Shown in pieces: positions 1 through 8,587 of a stretch of 45,260 nucleotides of DNA (positions within the stretch are counted from its first letter, which is position 1; each line of letters starts with the position of its first letter). Both the position numbers and the translations under genes were made by a program. The stretch is from NCBI RefSeq assembly GCF_015645445.1, contig NZ_JADOGI010000067.1, positions 1 through 45,260 on the forward strand, written 5' to 3'. The notes below the pieces were generated by a model that was given only the letters and a program-made list of their open reading frames with translations, did no database searches and was not told where the DNA came from. The stretch comes from Nonomuraea cypriaca (GTDB taxonomy: Bacteria > Actinomycetota > Actinomycetes > Streptosporangiales > Streptosporangiaceae).

Positions 1-908
1 CCCCCGAACCACGCCGGACCCTCACGAACTCCCCCAAGCCACGCCCGACCCCCACGGTCCCGCCGGAAGAGACCGAGATCCACCGCTTCGACATCCGCTC
101 ACCCGGCGCACCCGCCTACGTCGCCTCGGGCCAGGTCCCGGGACGGCTGCTGAACCAGTACTCCCTCTCCGAGTACGACGGCCACCTCCGCGTCGCCACC
201 ACACTCGACTCGGCGGACGGCGACAACAGCTCCAGCACCGTCCACGTGCTCAGGGCCGACACCCTGGCCAAGTCGGGCGAGGTCGGCGGCCTGGGCAACG
301 GTGAGCGGATCTACTCGGTCAGGTTCATCGGCCCGGTGGGCTACTGCGTCACGTTCAAGCAGGTCGACCCGCTCTACACGCTCGACCTGCGCGACCCGTC
401 GGCGCCCAGGGTCACCGGCGAGCTGAAGATCACCGGCTACTCGGCGTACCTGCATCCCGGCAGCGAGGGCCGGCTGATCGGCATCGGACAGGAGGCCAGT
501 GAGCAGGGCAGGACGCTCGGCACGCAGATCTCCCTCTTCGACGTCAGCGATCCCGCGAACCCGCGCCGGCTGTCGCAGCTGTTCCAGAAGGAATCGGGCT
601 CGGAGGCGGAGTGGGATCCGCACGCGTTCCTCTACTGGCCCAGGACGGGTCTGTCGGTGATCCCGCTGAGCACGTACGCGGAGAGCGAGCAGGAGTCGGG
701 GGCGATCGTCCTGCGGATCGACGACTCCGGCGTCTCGAAGCTCGGCATGATCACGCACCCGTCACAGGACCTGCGGGAACACACCTACCAGCCCGGCATC
801 CAGCGCTCGATGGTGATCGGCGAGGAGATCTGGACGGTCTCCTACGCGGGCGTCCAGGTCAACGACGCCACCACCCTCGCCGAACGCGCCTGGATCCCAT
901 CCACCTGA
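1..908 (+). CDS. Beta-propeller domain protein, 3' part only
   Basis: The reading frame is open from the left edge of the window (frame of base 3) to TGA at 906-908, so the start is outside. The motif LNQYSLSEYDGHLRVATT (bases about 150-208) is the hallmark of the secreted C-terminal beta-propeller family (PF09826 type), followed by repeated propeller strands such as YTLDLRDPSAPRVTGELKI and FDVSDPANPRRL. The family is extracytoplasmic, usually with an N-terminal signal; function is unknown. The first visible residues are a Pro/Thr-rich linker made of two imperfect 30-base units. The gene converges on glpD with only a few bases between them. Family assignment is firm, role is not. Confidence 0.85.
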   Translation, partial: PEPRRTLTNSPKPRPTPTVPPEETEIHRFDIRSPGAPAYVASGQVPGRLLNQYSLSEYDGHLRVATTLDSADGDNSSSTVHVLRADTLAKSGEVGGLGNGERIYSVRFIGPVGYCVTFKQVDPLYTLDLRDPSAPRVTGELKITGYSAYLHPGSEGRLIGIGQEASEQGRTLGTQISLFDVSDPANPRRLSQLFQKESGSEAEWDPHAFLYWPRTGLSVIPLSTYAESEQESGAIVLRIDDSGVSKLGMITHPSQDLREHTYQPGIQRSMVIGEEIWTVSYAGVQVNDATTLAERAWIPST

Positions 909-915
909 CCCCTAC

Positions 916-2652
916 TCATGGCTGCTCCGGTGCGACGACGGGGACGATCTCCGGCGCGCCGAGCCTGATCGCGTCGGCGTCCTGGTCGGTGTCCTGTTCC
1001 TGGGAGCGACGCTCGGCCTCGACGCGCTTCGAGTAGTATTCCACCTCCCTCTTGACCTGCTCGCCGTCCCAGTCGAGCGGTCCCGCCATCAGCTCAGCCG
1101 CCTCCTGCGCCACGGCCAGCCCGCGGTGGAAGGTCTCGATGGAGATGCGTGTGCGCCGGGTCAGGACGTCGTTGAGATGCCGGGCGCCCTCGTGGGTGGC
1201 GGCGTAGACGATCTCGGCCCGGAGGTAGTCGTCGGCCCCGGACAGCGGCCTGGCCAGCGACGGGTCGCCGTCGATCAGGTCGAGGACCTCGTCGATCAGG
1301 GAGCCGTACCGCTGGAGCAGGTGCTCGATCCTGGCCACGTGCAGCCCGGACGACTGGGCGATCCGGTGCCTGGAGTTCCACAGCGCCTGGTAGCCCTCGG
1401 CGCCGACGAGCGGGACGCGGTCGGTGCACGAGCGCGGCACCCGCTGGTCGAGCCCGTGCGCCACGGCGTTCACGGCGTCCTCGGCCATGACCCGGTAGGT
1501 CGTGTACTTCCCACCGGCGATCATGACGAGGCCGGGCACGGGGTGCGCCACCACGTGTTCCCTGGAGAGCTTGGACGTCTCGTCGGACTCGCCGTACAGC
1601 AGCGGCCGCAGGCCCGCGTACACGCCCTCGACGTCGTCCCTGGACAGCGGCACGGACAGGACCGCGTTGACGTGGTCGAGCAGGTAGTCGATGTCCGCCC
1701 GGGAGGCGGCCGGGTGGCTCTTGTCGAGCGTCCACTCGGTGTCGGTGGTGCCGATGATCCAGTGGCGGCCCCAGGGGATCACGAACAGCACCGACTTCTC
1801 CGTACGCAGGATGATGCCGGTCCGCGACTGGATGCGGTCGCGCGGCACCACGAGGTGGATGCCCTTGGAGGCGCGTACGTGGATCTGGCCGCGCCCGCCG
1901 ACCAGCTCCTGGATGTCGTCGGTCCACACCCCGGTGGCGTTCACGACCTGCCTGGCACGCACCTCCAGCTCGTCGCCGCACTCCAGGTCGCGTACGCGTA
2001 CGCCGGTGACCCGCTCGCCCTCCCGCAGGAACCCCACGACCTGGGCCCGCAGCGCGATGCGGGCGTCGTACGTGGCCGCGGTGCGCAGCATGGTCATGAC
2101 GTAACGCGCGTCGTCCACCTGCGCGTCCCAGTACTGGATGGCGCCCGTGAACGCGCTCTTCTTCAGCGCCGGGGCCAGCCGCAGCGCCCGCGACCTGGAC
2201 AGGTGCCGGTGCCCTGGGACGCCGCGGGCGAGCCCGGACGTGTGGCCGAGCGTGTCGTAGAGCGCCACACCCGCGCCGACGTAGGGGCGTTCCCACGCGT
2301 AGTGGGTCATCGGGAACAGGAACGGCACCGGCCGGACCAGGTGGGGCGCGATCCGCTGGAGCAGCAACGACCGTTCCCGCAGCGCCTCGCGTACCAGCTC
2401 GAAGTTGAGCTGCTCCAGGTAGCGCAGGCCGCCGTGGATCAGCTTGGACGAGCGCGACGACGTGCCGGAGGCGAAGTCGCGCGCCTCGAGCAGGCCCACG
2501 TCGAGCCCCCGCGTGGTGGCGTCCAGCGCGATCCCCGCCCCGACGACGCCGCCGCCGACCACGACCACGTCGAGCTCCTGCGCGGCCATGCTCTCCAGTG
2601 CCGCCACCCGTTCGGCGGGCCCGAGCCGAGCCACGCTCCTTCCCGACGCCAT
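916..2652 (-). CDS. glpD: Glycerol-3-phosphate dehydrogenase (FAD-dependent, aerobic)
   Basis: 578 residues. It oxidises sn-glycerol-3-phosphate to dihydroxyacetone phosphate and passes electrons to quinone at the membrane. The N-terminal FAD-binding Rossmann motif DVVVVGGGVVGAGIALD is followed by the GlpD signature GTSSRSSKLIHGGLRYLE, and the C-terminal DAO_C helical domain is present; length is normal for the family. The ATG at 2652 was chosen because AGGGGGC lies directly upstream; a GTG at 2703 would add 17 residues without a comparable site. It lies 72 bases after the agaR-like gene on the same strand, so the two may be cotranscribed. A 10-bp palindrome, CCCTTAAGGG (2690-2699), sits in that gap and could be a control site. 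Confidence 0.93.
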   Translation of the reverse strand: MASGRSVARLGPAERVAALESMAAQELDVVVVGGGVVGAGIALDATTRGLDVGLLEARDFASGTSSRSSKLIHGGLRYLEQLNFELVREALRERSLLLQRIAPHLVRPVPFLFPMTHYAWERPYVGAGVALYDTLGHTSGLARGVPGHRHLSRSRALRLAPALKKSAFTGAIQYWDAQVDDARYVMTMLRTAATYDARIALRAQVVGFLREGERVTGVRVRDLECGDELEVRARQVVNATGVWTDDIQELVGGRGQIHVRASKGIHLVVPRDRIQSRTGIILRTEKSVLFVIPWGRHWIIGTTDTEWTLDKSHPAASRADIDYLLDHVNAVLSVPLSRDDVEGVYAGLRPLLYGESDETSKLSREHVVAHPVPGLVMIAGGKYTTYRVMAEDAVNAVAHGLDQRVPRSCTDRVPLVGAEGYQALWNSRHRIAQSSGLHVARIEHLLQRYGSLIDEVLDLIDGDPSLARPLSGADDYLRAEIVYAATHEGARHLNDVLTRRTRISIETFHRGLAVAQEAAELMAGPLDWDGEQVKREVEYYSKRVEAERRSQEQDTDQDADAIRLGAPEIVPVVAPEQP

Positions 2653-2724
2653 GCTGCCCCCTGGGACGATAGCTTGCGGTCCATACCTACCCTTAAGGGA
2701 CACATGCTGTAACTCCGCGCTCGG

Positions 2725-3495
2725 TCAAGCGCGTACGACCTTCACTCCCGCGTCGGTGAGCTGCCCCGCGAGGGCGTCGGAGAGGTGTACGTCGGTCACC
2801 AGCGTGTCGATCTGACCGATCGGGCAGATCCGCGAGAACGCCCTCCTGCCCACCTTCGACGAGTCCGCCACCACCACGACCTGCTGGGCGCGGCTGATCA
2901 GCAGGTGGTTGACGCTCGCCTCGCCCTCGTGGTGGGCCGACGCGCCGAGCTCCACGTCGAGCCCGTCCACCCCGAGGAAGGCCACGTCCAGCGTCACCTG
3001 CTCAAGCACGCCCGAGGCCAGCGGCCCGATCAGCTCGTACGACTGCTGCCTGGCCACCCCGCCGGTGACCACGATCTTGACGTGTCTGCGCACGGTGAGC
3101 TCGTTGGCGATGTTGAGCGCGTTCGTGACGATCGTGAAGCCGCTCTCCAGCGTCGAGAGCGTGGCCAGCGTGCGCGCGAGCTCGGAGGTGGTGGTGCCGC
3201 CGTTGAGCCCGACCACGGCGCCAGGCGTGACCAGTTCGGCGGCCGCGGCGGCGATGCGGTGCTTCTCGTCGGCGTGCCTGGCCGTCTTGTAGCGCAGCGG
3301 GAGGTCGTAGCTCACGCTCTGCGCGACCGCGCCGCCCCGCGTGCGCATGAGCATCTGCTGCTGGGCCAGCTGGTCGAAGTCCCGCCTGATGGTCGCCGTG
3401 GAGACGTCGAGCGACCGCGCCGCCTCCTCCACCGAGAGCCTGCCCTCCTGGGCCAGCAGCTCCAGGACGGCGTTCCAGCGGTCGTAGCGGGACAC
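2725..3495 (-). CDS. DeoR/GlpR-family repressor, AgaR-like
   Basis: 256 residues. N-terminal DeoR winged helix (RWNAVLELLAQEGRLSVEEAARSLDVSTATIRRDFDQL in outline, about residues 3-45) with the recognition-helix signature TIRRDF, then the DeoRC sugar-phosphate sensor domain with GLNGGTTTSELAR and VVVADSSKVGRRAF. GTG at 3495 is preferred because GAGGAG lies six bases upstream; an upstream frame extension lacks a site. It is transcribed divergently from the amino-sugar operon, as AgaR is in other bacteria, so it most likely represses that operon and is induced by a sugar phosphate. glpD follows on the same strand, so a GlpR-like role for glycerol-3-phosphate is an alternative. Confidence 0.88.
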   Translation of the reverse strand: MSRYDRWNAVLELLAQEGRLSVEEAARSLDVSTATIRRDFDQLAQQQMLMRTRGGAVAQSVSYDLPLRYKTARHADEKHRIAAAAAELVTPGAVVGLNGGTTTSELARTLATLSTLESGFTIVTNALNIANELTVRRHVKIVVTGGVARQQSYELIGPLASGVLEQVTLDVAFLGVDGLDVELGASAHHEGEASVNHLLISRAQQVVVVADSSKVGRRAFSRICPIGQIDTLVTDVHLSDALAGQLTDAGVKVVRA

Positions 3496-3620
3496 GGAGC
3501 ACTCCTCAGGAATGGGGTCAGCAGCAAGCGTGGCACAGTCAGGGGCCCCAGAGCCAGTGTCCGTTACTGCACTTTCTTGATATACACGAAGCAGAAACAA
3601 TCAACCTCCGGAGGCACGTG
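3496..3620. promoter_or_regulatory. Divergent control region, agaR-like / agaS-like
   Basis: This 125-base gap separates two divergent genes. Bases 3570-3600 are noticeably AT-richer than the surroundings and hold TTTCT (3573-3577) and AGAAA (3593-3597) as an inverted pair around GATATACACGAAG, the kind of TTTC/GAAA half-site bound by DeoR-family repressors. GGAGG at 3610-3614 is the ribosome site of the downstream isomerase gene. No clean -35/-10 pair could be assigned; the operator is a guess. Confidence 0.35.
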
Positions 3621-4493
3621 GTGACCACCCACACCGAGGCCGAGATCGCGTCCCAGCCGTCGTGCTGGCAGCGCGCCGTCGAGAGCGTTCCCGCCGGCGC
3701 CCTGCCGCGCCGGGGTGAGCGGGTCGCCGTCGTCGGCTGCGGGACGTCGTGGTTCATCGCGATGGCGTACGCCGTGCTGCGGGAGCGGGCCGGGCACGGC
3801 GAGACCGACGCCTTCGCCGCCTCCGAGGCCCCGATCGGGCGCCACTACGACCGCGTGCTGGCGCTGAGCCGCTCGGGCACCACGACCGAGGTGCTTGAGC
3901 TGCTCGCGCGCACGACGACGAAGACGACGGCCATCACCGCCGACCCGAAGACGCCGATCATGTCGGCCGCCGACGAGGTCGTCGTCCTCGACTACGCGGA
4001 CGAGCGTTCCGTCGTGCAGACGAGGTTCGCCACCACGCAGCTGGCCATGCTGCGCGCCGGCCTCGGGGAGGACCTCACCCAGGCGATCGCCGACGCCGCG
4101 GAGGCCGTGGCCGCGCCGCTGCCCGACGAACTGGTACGGGCCGAGCAGTTCAGCTTCCTGGGCACCGGCTGGTCGGTCGGCCTGGCGCAGGAGGCCGCGC
4201 TGAAGATGCGCGAGGCGTCGCGTTCGTGGACGGAGGCGTACCCGGCGATGGAATACCGGCACGGCCCGATCAGCATCGCCGCCCCCGGCCGCGTCACCTG
4301 GATGCTCGGCGCCGCGCCCGAAGGGCTGCGCGGGCAGGTCGAGGAGACCGGCGGCACGTTCTTCGAGACCTCGCTCGACCCGATGGCCGAGCTGATCCGC
4401 GCCCAGCGGGTGGCCGTCGCCCGTGCCTTCGACCGGGGGCTCGACCCCGACGAGCCCATGCACCTCACGCGATCTGTGATCCTTTCCTCATGA
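3621..4493 (+). CDS. SIS-domain sugar isomerase/deaminase, AgaS-like
   Basis: 290 residues. SIS domains bind phosphosugars; in this setting the expected reaction is deamination/isomerisation of galactosamine-6-P to tagatose-6-P (AgaS) or of glucosamine-6-P to fructose-6-P. The N-terminal SIS fold shows VAVVGCGTSWFIAMA, then ALSRSGTTTEVLELL, the SxSGxT phosphosugar motif; a second half has FLGTGWSVGLAQEAALKMREA and EAYPAMEYRHGP, typical of AgaS/GlmS isomerase domains. Two adjacent GTG codons (3618, 3621) could start it; 3621 has the better distance from GGAGG (3610-3614). The stop overlaps the nagA start (ATGA). First gene of the amino-sugar operon. Confidence 0.88.
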   Translation: MTTHTEAEIASQPSCWQRAVESVPAGALPRRGERVAVVGCGTSWFIAMAYAVLRERAGHGETDAFAASEAPIGRHYDRVLALSRSGTTTEVLELLARTTTKTTAITADPKTPIMSAADEVVVLDYADERSVVQTRFATTQLAMLRAGLGEDLTQAIADAAEAVAAPLPDELVRAEQFSFLGTGWSVGLAQEAALKMREASRSWTEAYPAMEYRHGPISIAAPGRVTWMLGAAPEGLRGQVEETGGTFFETSLDPMAELIRAQRVAVARAFDRGLDPDEPMHLTRSVILSS

Positions 4494-5626
4494 GCCTTAC
4501 ACTCGCCGACGCCAGGATCGTGACCCCCGAGGGAGTTCACGAGGGGTGGCTGACCATCGAAGACGGCCGCATCACGCACGTCGGCCGCGGATCCGCCCCC
4601 GGTTCGGGCCTCAGCCTGGGCGGGCGGCACGTCGTCCCTGGGTTCGTCGACATCCACAACCACGGCGGCGCCGGGGGCTCGTTCCCGACCGGCGAGCAGG
4701 ACAAGGCACGTGACGCGGTGGAACTGCACCGCCGCCACGGCACCACGACCACGATGGCGAGCCTGGTCACCGACTCGCTCGACGGGCTGACGCGGGCCGC
4801 GTCGGCGCTGGCCGAGCTGTGCTACGAGGGGCTGCTGGCCGGGATCCACTTCGAGGGCCCCTACATCTCGCGGAGCCGCTGCGGCGCGCACGACCCCGCG
4901 CTGCTGCGCGAGCCGTCGCCGCAGGAGTTCGCGGGGCTGGTCAAGGCCGGGCGCGGGCACGTACGCATGCTCACCATCGCGACCGAGCTGCCCGGCGCGC
5001 TCGACACGATCAGGATGGCCGTCGCGGAAGGCGTCATCGCGGCCCTGGGCCACAGCGACGCCGACTACGACCAGACGCTCGAAGGCATCGAGGCGGGCGC
5101 GAGCGTGGCCACACACCTCTACAACGCGATGCCGCCGCTCGGGCACCGCGCGCCCGGTCCCGTGGCGGCCCTGCTCGACGACGAGCGGGTGACGGTCGAG
5201 CTGATCAACGACGGCGTACACGTGCACCCGGCGATGCTGCGGCTGGCGTACGAGGTGGCCGGGCCAGGCAGGACCACGCTGGTCACGGACGCGATCTCGG
5301 CCACCGGGCTGGGCGACGGCGACTACGTACTCGGTCCCATGCGGGTGCGCGTGGAAGACGGCGTGGCCAGGCTGGTCGACGGCAGCACGATCGCGGGCTC
5401 CACGCTGACCATGGACGTCGCGTTCAGGCGCAGCGTCCAGGAGGTGGGGATGTCGCTGCCGGACGCCGTCCAGGTGGCCTCGCTGACGCCCGCGCGGGTG
5501 CTCGGGCTGGCCGGCCGGATCGGCTCGATCGCCGTCGGCAAGGCGGCCGACCTGGTGGTGCTGTCCGACTCGCTGGAGGTGGCCGGGGTGATGAAGGACG
5601 GCGGCTGGATCACGGAGCCGCGATGA
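4490..5626 (+). CDS. nagA: N-acetylglucosamine/galactosamine-6-phosphate deacetylase
   Basis: 378 residues, amidohydrolase family. It removes acetate from GlcNAc-6-P or, given the neighbours, GalNAc-6-P (AgaA). Visible landmarks: metal-site motif GFVDIHNHGGAGGSF near residue 60, GIHFEGPYIS near 117 with the catalytic-site Glu, ALGHSDADYDQT near 187, ATHLYNAMPPLGHR near 206, and the C-terminal VTDAISATG with the catalytic Asp. The ATG at 4490 overlaps the previous stop by four bases and the TGA at 5624 overlaps the next ATG, so translation of the three genes is coupled. Sequence alone does not decide between the GlcNAc and GalNAc epimers. Confidence 0.92.
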   Translation: MSLTLADARIVTPEGVHEGWLTIEDGRITHVGRGSAPGSGLSLGGRHVVPGFVDIHNHGGAGGSFPTGEQDKARDAVELHRRHGTTTTMASLVTDSLDGLTRAASALAELCYEGLLAGIHFEGPYISRSRCGAHDPALLREPSPQEFAGLVKAGRGHVRMLTIATELPGALDTIRMAVAEGVIAALGHSDADYDQTLEGIEAGASVATHLYNAMPPLGHRAPGPVAALLDDERVTVELINDGVHVHPAMLRLAYEVAGPGRTTLVTDAISATGLGDGDYVLGPMRVRVEDGVARLVDGSTIAGSTLTMDVAFRRSVQEVGMSLPDAVQVASLTPARVLGLAGRIGSIAVGKAADLVVLSDSLEVAGVMKDGGWITEPR

Positions 5627-6531
5627 TCCTCACGGTGACGCTCAACCTCGCGCTCGACGTGACCTACCAGGTCCCCCGCGTGGACTGGGACGGTGTCAAC
5701 CGGGTGGGCGGCGTGCACCGGCGGGCCGGCGGCAAGGGCGTCAACGTGGCCCGCGTCCTGGCCGCGCTCGGCCAGGAAGTGATCGTCATGGGGCTGGCGG
5801 GCGGGCCGACAGGGCGGGCGATCGAGGCGGACCTGCGCGCGGCCGGTCTGGAGTGCGCGCTGTGCGGCATCGCCGGTGACTCCCGTACCACGCTGGCGGT
5901 CTCCGAGACGGCCGGGCCGCGGACCGCGCTGTTCAACGAGCCAGGCCCCGAGGTCACACCGGCCGAGCTGGCGGACTTCATCCGGCGCTACACCGCGCTC
6001 GCGGCCATCGCCGACGCGGTGGTCATCGCGGGCAGCCTGCCCCGGGGTGTCCCCATCGACGCCTATGCCACGCTGACGGCGATCGCGGCCGAACGGGACG
6101 TTCCCGCCATCGTGGACGCCGACGGAGAGCCGCTGCGCCACGCGCCCAAGGGCCGGCCCGCCGTCGTCAAGCCCAACGCGGCGGAGCTGGCCAGGGCCGT
6201 GCCCGGCGGCACCCTCGCCGACGGCGCGCGGGCGTTGCGCGAGCGGGGAGCCGAGTCCGTGGTGGTGTCCATGGGCTCGGACGGGCTGCTGGCCGTCACC
6301 GGGGAAGGGACGTTCCGGGCGCGGATGCCGTACACGGTGGCGGGCAATCCGACCGGCGCGGGCGACTCGCTGGTAGCGGGCCTGGCGCTGGGCCTGGTCC
6401 GGCCGGAGCCGTGGCCCGACCGGCTCAGGCGGGCGGCGGCGCTGGGCGCGGCGGCCGTGGCCGCGCCGGTGGCGGGCGAGTTCGACCAGGACGTGTACAC
6501 CGCCGTGCATCCGCTGATCGTCATCACGTAA
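5623..6531 (+). CDS. PfkB-family hexose kinase (1-PFK / tagatose-6-phosphate kinase type)
   Basis: 302 residues of the ribokinase/PfkB family, LacC/FruK subgroup. It should phosphorylate tagatose-6-P to the 1,6-bisphosphate, or fructose-1-P. The N-terminal TVTLNLALDVTY and GGKGVNVARVLAALG are the subgroup's substrate-binding motifs; the C-terminal signature is NPTGAGDSLVAGLALG near residues 243-258, with the catalytic Asp in GAGD. The start overlaps the nagA stop (ATGA at 5623-5626). Its place between a deacetylase and a class II aldolase favours tagatose-6-P kinase in a GalNAc pathway. A GGAG site for the next gene begins directly at its stop. Confidence 0.9.
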   Translation: MILTVTLNLALDVTYQVPRVDWDGVNRVGGVHRRAGGKGVNVARVLAALGQEVIVMGLAGGPTGRAIEADLRAAGLECALCGIAGDSRTTLAVSETAGPRTALFNEPGPEVTPAELADFIRRYTALAAIADAVVIAGSLPRGVPIDAYATLTAIAAERDVPAIVDADGEPLRHAPKGRPAVVKPNAAELARAVPGGTLADGARALRERGAESVVVSMGSDGLLAVTGEGTFRARMPYTVAGNPTGAGDSLVAGLALGLVRPEPWPDRLRRAAALGAAAVAAPVAGEFDQDVYTAVHPLIVIT

Positions 6532-6542
6532 GGAGCCACGAC

Positions 6543-7367
6543 ATGCCCCTCGCCGCCCTCGGCGACATCGTCAGCCAGTCACCCATGGGTCTGGGCGCGT
6601 TCAACGTGATCCAGCTGGAGCACGCCACCGCGATCGTGACCGGCGCCGAGGCCCTCGGGCTGCCGGTCGTGCTGCAGATCAGCGAGAACTGCGTGCGCTA
6701 CCACGGCGCCCTGGAGCCGGTCGCGCTGGCCGCGCTCGCCATCGCCAGGCGCGCCGAGGTGCCGGTCGCCGTCCACCTCGACCACGCCACCGACCGCGCG
6801 CTCGTCGAGGAGGCCGTGGAGCTGGGGCTCGGCTCGGTCATGTACGACGCCTCCGCCCTGCCCGACGAGGACAACGTACGCGCCACGGCCGAGGTGGCGG
6901 CCTGGTGCCACGGGCGCGGCGTGTGGGTGGAGGCCGAACTGGGGGAGGTCGGGGGCAAGGACGGCGTACACGCGCCCGGCGCCCGTACGAAGCCGCACGA
7001 GGCGGCCGGCTACGTGGCCAGGACCGGCGTGGACGCGCTGGCCGTGGCCGTGGGGACGTCGCACGCGATGACCACCAAGGACGCGGTCCTGGACCTGGAC
7101 CTCATCGCCGAGTTGCGGGCCGCCGTGCCGGTGCCCCTGGTGCTGCACGGCTCGTCGGGGGTGCCCGACGACGTGCTGCGCGCGGCCGTACGGCACGGCA
7201 TGAAGAAGATCAACATCGCGACCCACCTGAACAAGGCGTTCACCGCCGCGGTACGCGACTACCTGACCCACGACGGCCGCGTCGTCGACTCCCGCAAATA
7301 CCTCAAGGCCGGCCGGGACGCCGTGGCCAGGGAGGTCACCCACCTGCTGGGCGTCCTCACGAGCTGA
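6543..7367 (+). CDS. Class II fructose/tagatose-bisphosphate aldolase
   Basis: 274 residues. Zinc-dependent class II aldolase that splits tagatose- or fructose-1,6-bisphosphate into DHAP and glyceraldehyde-3-P. Motifs in order: GAFNVIQLEHATAIV near residue 17, VHLDHATDRALVEEA near 78 (catalytic Asp and first Zn His), VEAELGEVGGKDG near 130, VGTSHAM near 170 (Zn His), LVLHGSSGVPDD near 200 (Zn His), and KKINIATHLNKAFT near 223. The start is fixed by AGGAG seven bases before ATG 6543. It is the last step of the operon and feeds glycolysis. Its 3' end overlaps the convergent GNAT gene by 11 bases. Confidence 0.92.
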   Translation: MPLAALGDIVSQSPMGLGAFNVIQLEHATAIVTGAEALGLPVVLQISENCVRYHGALEPVALAALAIARRAEVPVAVHLDHATDRALVEEAVELGLGSVMYDASALPDEDNVRATAEVAAWCHGRGVWVEAELGEVGGKDGVHAPGARTKPHEAAGYVARTGVDALAVAVGTSHAMTTKDAVLDLDLIAELRAAVPVPLVLHGSSGVPDDVLRAAVRHGMKKINIATHLNKAFTAAVRDYLTHDGRVVDSRKYLKAGRDAVAREVTHLLGVLTS

Positions 7368-7791
7368 GCTCCTTGCGCATCAGCACGACCGAGCGCCCTT
7401 CGATGCCCTCGCGACCGGTCTCGACGTAGCCGAGCGAGGAGTAGAGGGAGATGTTCGAGGCCATCTTGACGTTCGTGTAGAGGCGCAGGGCGGGGAGTCC
7501 CAGTCTGCGCGCCTCCTCCTCCGCGTGCGCCAGCAGCCCGCGCCCGATGCCCCTGCCCTGGCTCCCGGGGTCCACCGCGACGTTCTCCACCAGCAGGACG
7601 CCGTCCTCGGGGACGAGCACGACGAGCCCTCGGAGGTCGGGCGTGACGTGCACCCGACCGGCCGCGATGAACGCGGCGTAGTCGGCCTCCATCGGCAGCG
7701 GCCGCATGCCGATGACCTCGATCCACGGCGAGTAGGCGTCGTGGACGAGCTTCTCGACGGCCGCTCTGTCGGCCTCCCTCGCCAGTCTCAT
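7357..7791 (-). CDS. GNAT-family N-acetyltransferase
   Basis: 144 residues. The acetyl-CoA binding loop reads GSQGRGIGRGLLAHAEEEARRLG (Q/RxxGxG/A) near residues 77-99, preceded by the LLVENVAVDP strand and followed by LRLYTNVKM and LYSSLGYVETGRE, the usual motif B end. It should transfer acetyl from acetyl-CoA to an amine; the substrate is unknown. ATG 7791 overlaps the TGA of the upstream phosphotransferase gene (ATGA), so the pair is translationally coupled. It is convergent with, and overlaps, the aldolase gene. Confidence 0.85.
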   Translation of the reverse strand: MRLAREADRAAVEKLVHDAYSPWIEVIGMRPLPMEADYAAFIAAGRVHVTPDLRGLVVLVPEDGVLLVENVAVDPGSQGRGIGRGLLAHAEEEARRLGLPALRLYTNVKMASNISLYSSLGYVETGREGIEGRSVVLMRKELSS

Positions 7792-8567
7792 GCACCCAAT
7801 GTTGCCAGCACGCGTTGGACCTGCCGCTCGAAGGTCCCCGGTGCGTTGCGCGGGCTGTCGTGCGAGAGCAGGAACAACCAGATCAGCGCCTGAACCTTGC
7901 GGCACTCGCGCAGCCGCCGCTCCTCCGGCGCGCTCAGCTCGAACCGCTGGGCGATCTCCACCTCGCCGTCCACCCACATCGACACGTGCTCGGCCAGCTC
8001 CGCCAGCTCGAACGCCAGGTCGCTGCGGCCGGAGTCCTCGAAGTCGACGATGCGGACGCGGGTGCCGTCCCACAGGAAGTTCGCCAGGTTGCCGTCACCG
8101 GCCCCGAACACCGGCCGCACCCCCGACTCGCCCGGCGACCAGCTCTCCAGCCACCGCAGGCCCTCTTTCACCGCCCGGTCCGCCTGCGGGTCCCTCGGCT
8201 GCCAGGCCGCGCACCGCCGCCCGACCCACTCGACGACCGCCTCGCGCTGCCAGGGGCGTACCGGGACGGTCCGCAGGACAGGCTGTGGGACGGCCGCGTA
8301 CAGCTCGGTGAGCGCGTCCGCCATGGCCGTCACGTGCCGCGGCTCCCGCCTGACGAGTCCGCGCATCGGCGCCCCGCCGAGCCTCGACATGCGCACCACG
8401 CCGTCCTCGAACGCGATCGGCTCCGGAACCAGGTCATGGACATACCCCGCGAGCAACGTCAGCGCCCGCCACTCGCGCTCGGCGGCGCCCGGCGTCGTGT
8501 CGACGTACCGCTTGGTGACGACGTCGCCCTCGATGGTCAGCTCGTGGGTGTACTGAAGATCAGGCAT
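7788..8567 (-). CDS. Aminoglycoside phosphotransferase-like kinase
   Basis: 259 residues of the APH/choline-kinase-like fold. The ATP/catalytic loop is GAGDGNLANFLWDG (about residues 159-172; HGD is replaced by AGD, the aspartate and following Asn are kept) and the metal Asp is in VRIVDFEDSG. The N-terminal lobe TIEGDVVTKRYVDT carries the lysine. Such stand-alone members phosphorylate small molecules rather than necessarily conferring resistance; the substrate cannot be read from the sequence. It is coupled to the GNAT gene downstream. The weakened HGD motif deserves notice. Confidence 0.8.
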   Translation of the reverse strand: MPDLQYTHELTIEGDVVTKRYVDTTPGAAEREWRALTLLAGYVHDLVPEPIAFEDGVVRMSRLGGAPMRGLVRREPRHVTAMADALTELYAAVPQPVLRTVPVRPWQREAVVEWVGRRCAAWQPRDPQADRAVKEGLRWLESWSPGESGVRPVFGAGDGNLANFLWDGTRVRIVDFEDSGRSDLAFELAELAEHVSMWVDGEVEIAQRFELSAPEERRLRECRKVQALIWLFLLSHDSPRNAPGTFERQVQRVLATLGA

Positions 8568-8587
8568 CCCCGCATGCTAGGGGCTGA

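Noticed and set aside
3540..3620. DasR-type site upstream of the amino-sugar operon
   Set aside because: I looked for the ACTGGTCTAGACCAGT-like palindrome and found none; the DeoR-type half-sites are the better, though weak, candidate.
7788..8567. Antibiotic-resistance aminoglycoside phosphotransferase
   Set aside because: The fold fits, but the catalytic HGD is altered to AGD and the neighbours give no resistance context, so a specific resistance function is not supported.
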